The translations under genes were made by a program, and so were the position numbers. This document shows positions 7,027 to 7,307 of a DNA stretch of 7,307 nt, in pieces (the stretch's first letter is position 1; each line of letters begins with the position of its first letter). The notes under the pieces are model-generated. The model searched no databases. It was not told the DNA's origin and saw nothing but the letters and a program-made list of their open reading frames with translations. Source of the stretch: Halovivax sp. (GTDB lineage: Archaea; Halobacteriota; Halobacteria; Halobacteriales; Natrialbaceae); NCBI GenBank assembly GCA_007135505.1, contig SLIS01000232.1:1-7307 (forward strand). Direction: 5' to 3'.

Positions 7027-7307
7027 GAAACCACCTCCGATACCGTGTACCGGAACTTCCCCGAATCGCTCGCGTCGATTCGCTCGGGGTAGGAAAACGA
7101 AACCTCGACGTCGTCGCCGAGGGCCGTGCGGGTCGCTCGTTCGATTTCCGTCAGGTCCGACTGCGGTGGTGACCGGCCGTTTCGCCGTTCGATCGCGTAC
7201 TCGACGCGATCCGTGGCCGTCTGGCGGATCCGGAACTTCTCGATCCAGTCGCGGTGGTACAGCGTCTTCCGCAGGTAGCCCGGGTGGACGAGTTCGCCGT
7301 CGGTCGT
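7023..7307 (-). CDS. PaaK/CapK-type adenylate-forming ligase, C-terminal end (runs off right edge)
   Basis: Reading leftward from the window edge, 94 codons end at TGA (7025-7023). The sequence is the small C-terminal domain of PaaK-like ligases: TDGELVHPGYLRK near the front (the 'LVHP' segment after the hinge), then IEKFRIRQTATDRVEY, a LGDDVEVSF strand, and the closing SGKFRYTVSEVV, whose Lys in SGK corresponds to the adenylation lysine. The complete ligase at 2935-4344 ends in the same pattern (TDGRLV ... LGDVDYRVEYV ... SASGKRRFVVSDVV), so these are paralogues, but they diverge elsewhere and are not a recent duplication. The ATP-binding core lies outside the window. It overlaps the first ATP-grasp gene by four bases (GTGA), which indicates one operon and probably a joint pathway step: carboxylate activation followed by ligation. 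Confidence 0.82.
   Translation of the reverse strand, partial: TTDGELVHPGYLRKTLYHRDWIEKFRIRQTATDRVEYAIERRNGRSPPQSDLTEIERATRTALGDDVEVSFSYPERIDASDSGKFRYTVSEVVS
7032..7038 (-). promoter_or_regulatory. Shine-Dalgarno site fixing the GTG start at 7026
   Basis: The minus strand reads GGAGGTG, a near-full match to the haloarchaeal anti-Shine-Dalgarno, with five bases before the GTG. It lies inside the last codons of the upstream ligase gene, as expected for overlapping operon genes, and decides the start because no in-frame ATG lies between this point and the conserved domain. Confidence 0.75.

Noticed and set aside
6091..7092. Plus-strand frame of 333 codons opposite the first ATP-grasp gene
   Set aside because: Antisense shadow in GC-rich DNA; no domain is recognisable and the opposite strand carries intact ATP-grasp motifs.

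Overview
The window looks like a piece of a haloarchaeal (class Halobacteria) chromosome or megaplasmid. The DNA is GC-rich with strong G/C bias at third codon positions. The predicted proteins are rich in Asp and Glu, GTG starts occur, Shine-Dalgarno sites match GGAGGTGA, and the candidate promoters are archaeal TATA-like elements, one placed for a leaderless transcript. The genus cannot be resolved from this sequence. No rRNA, tRNA, transposase, integrase or CRISPR array is visible.

Layout from left to right: (1) the N-terminal part of an unrecognised membrane protein on the minus strand, cut by the left edge; (2) a complete polysaccharide flippase (MATE/Wzx-like) on the minus strand; (3) a divergently transcribed FkbM-family methyltransferase, the only plus-strand gene; (4) a short convergent spacer holding several inverted repeats; (5) a complete PaaK/CapK-type adenylate-forming ligase on the minus strand; (6) a 337-base non-coding stretch containing a six-unit imperfect tandem repeat with a 17-base period; (7) two adjacent, paralogous ATP-grasp proteins of the 'sugar-transfer associated' type on the minus strand; (8) the C-terminal end of a second PaaK/CapK-type ligase, cut by the right edge. 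The last three genes form a tightly coupled minus-strand operon: the ligase stop and first ATP-grasp start overlap as GTGA, and the two ATP-grasp genes overlap as TGATG.

Taken together, this is a surface-glycan locus. The flippase would move a lipid-linked glycan across the membrane. The FkbM enzyme would O-methylate a sugar or other hydroxyl. The ligases would activate a carboxylate through an acyl-adenylate, and the ATP-grasp pair would form amide- or ester-type bonds through an acyl-phosphate. The most interesting inference is that ligases and paired ATP-grasp enzymes together attach an acyl or amino-acyl decoration to the glycan. This rests on family membership and gene coupling only; no glycosyltransferase is present in the window and no substrate can be read from the sequence.
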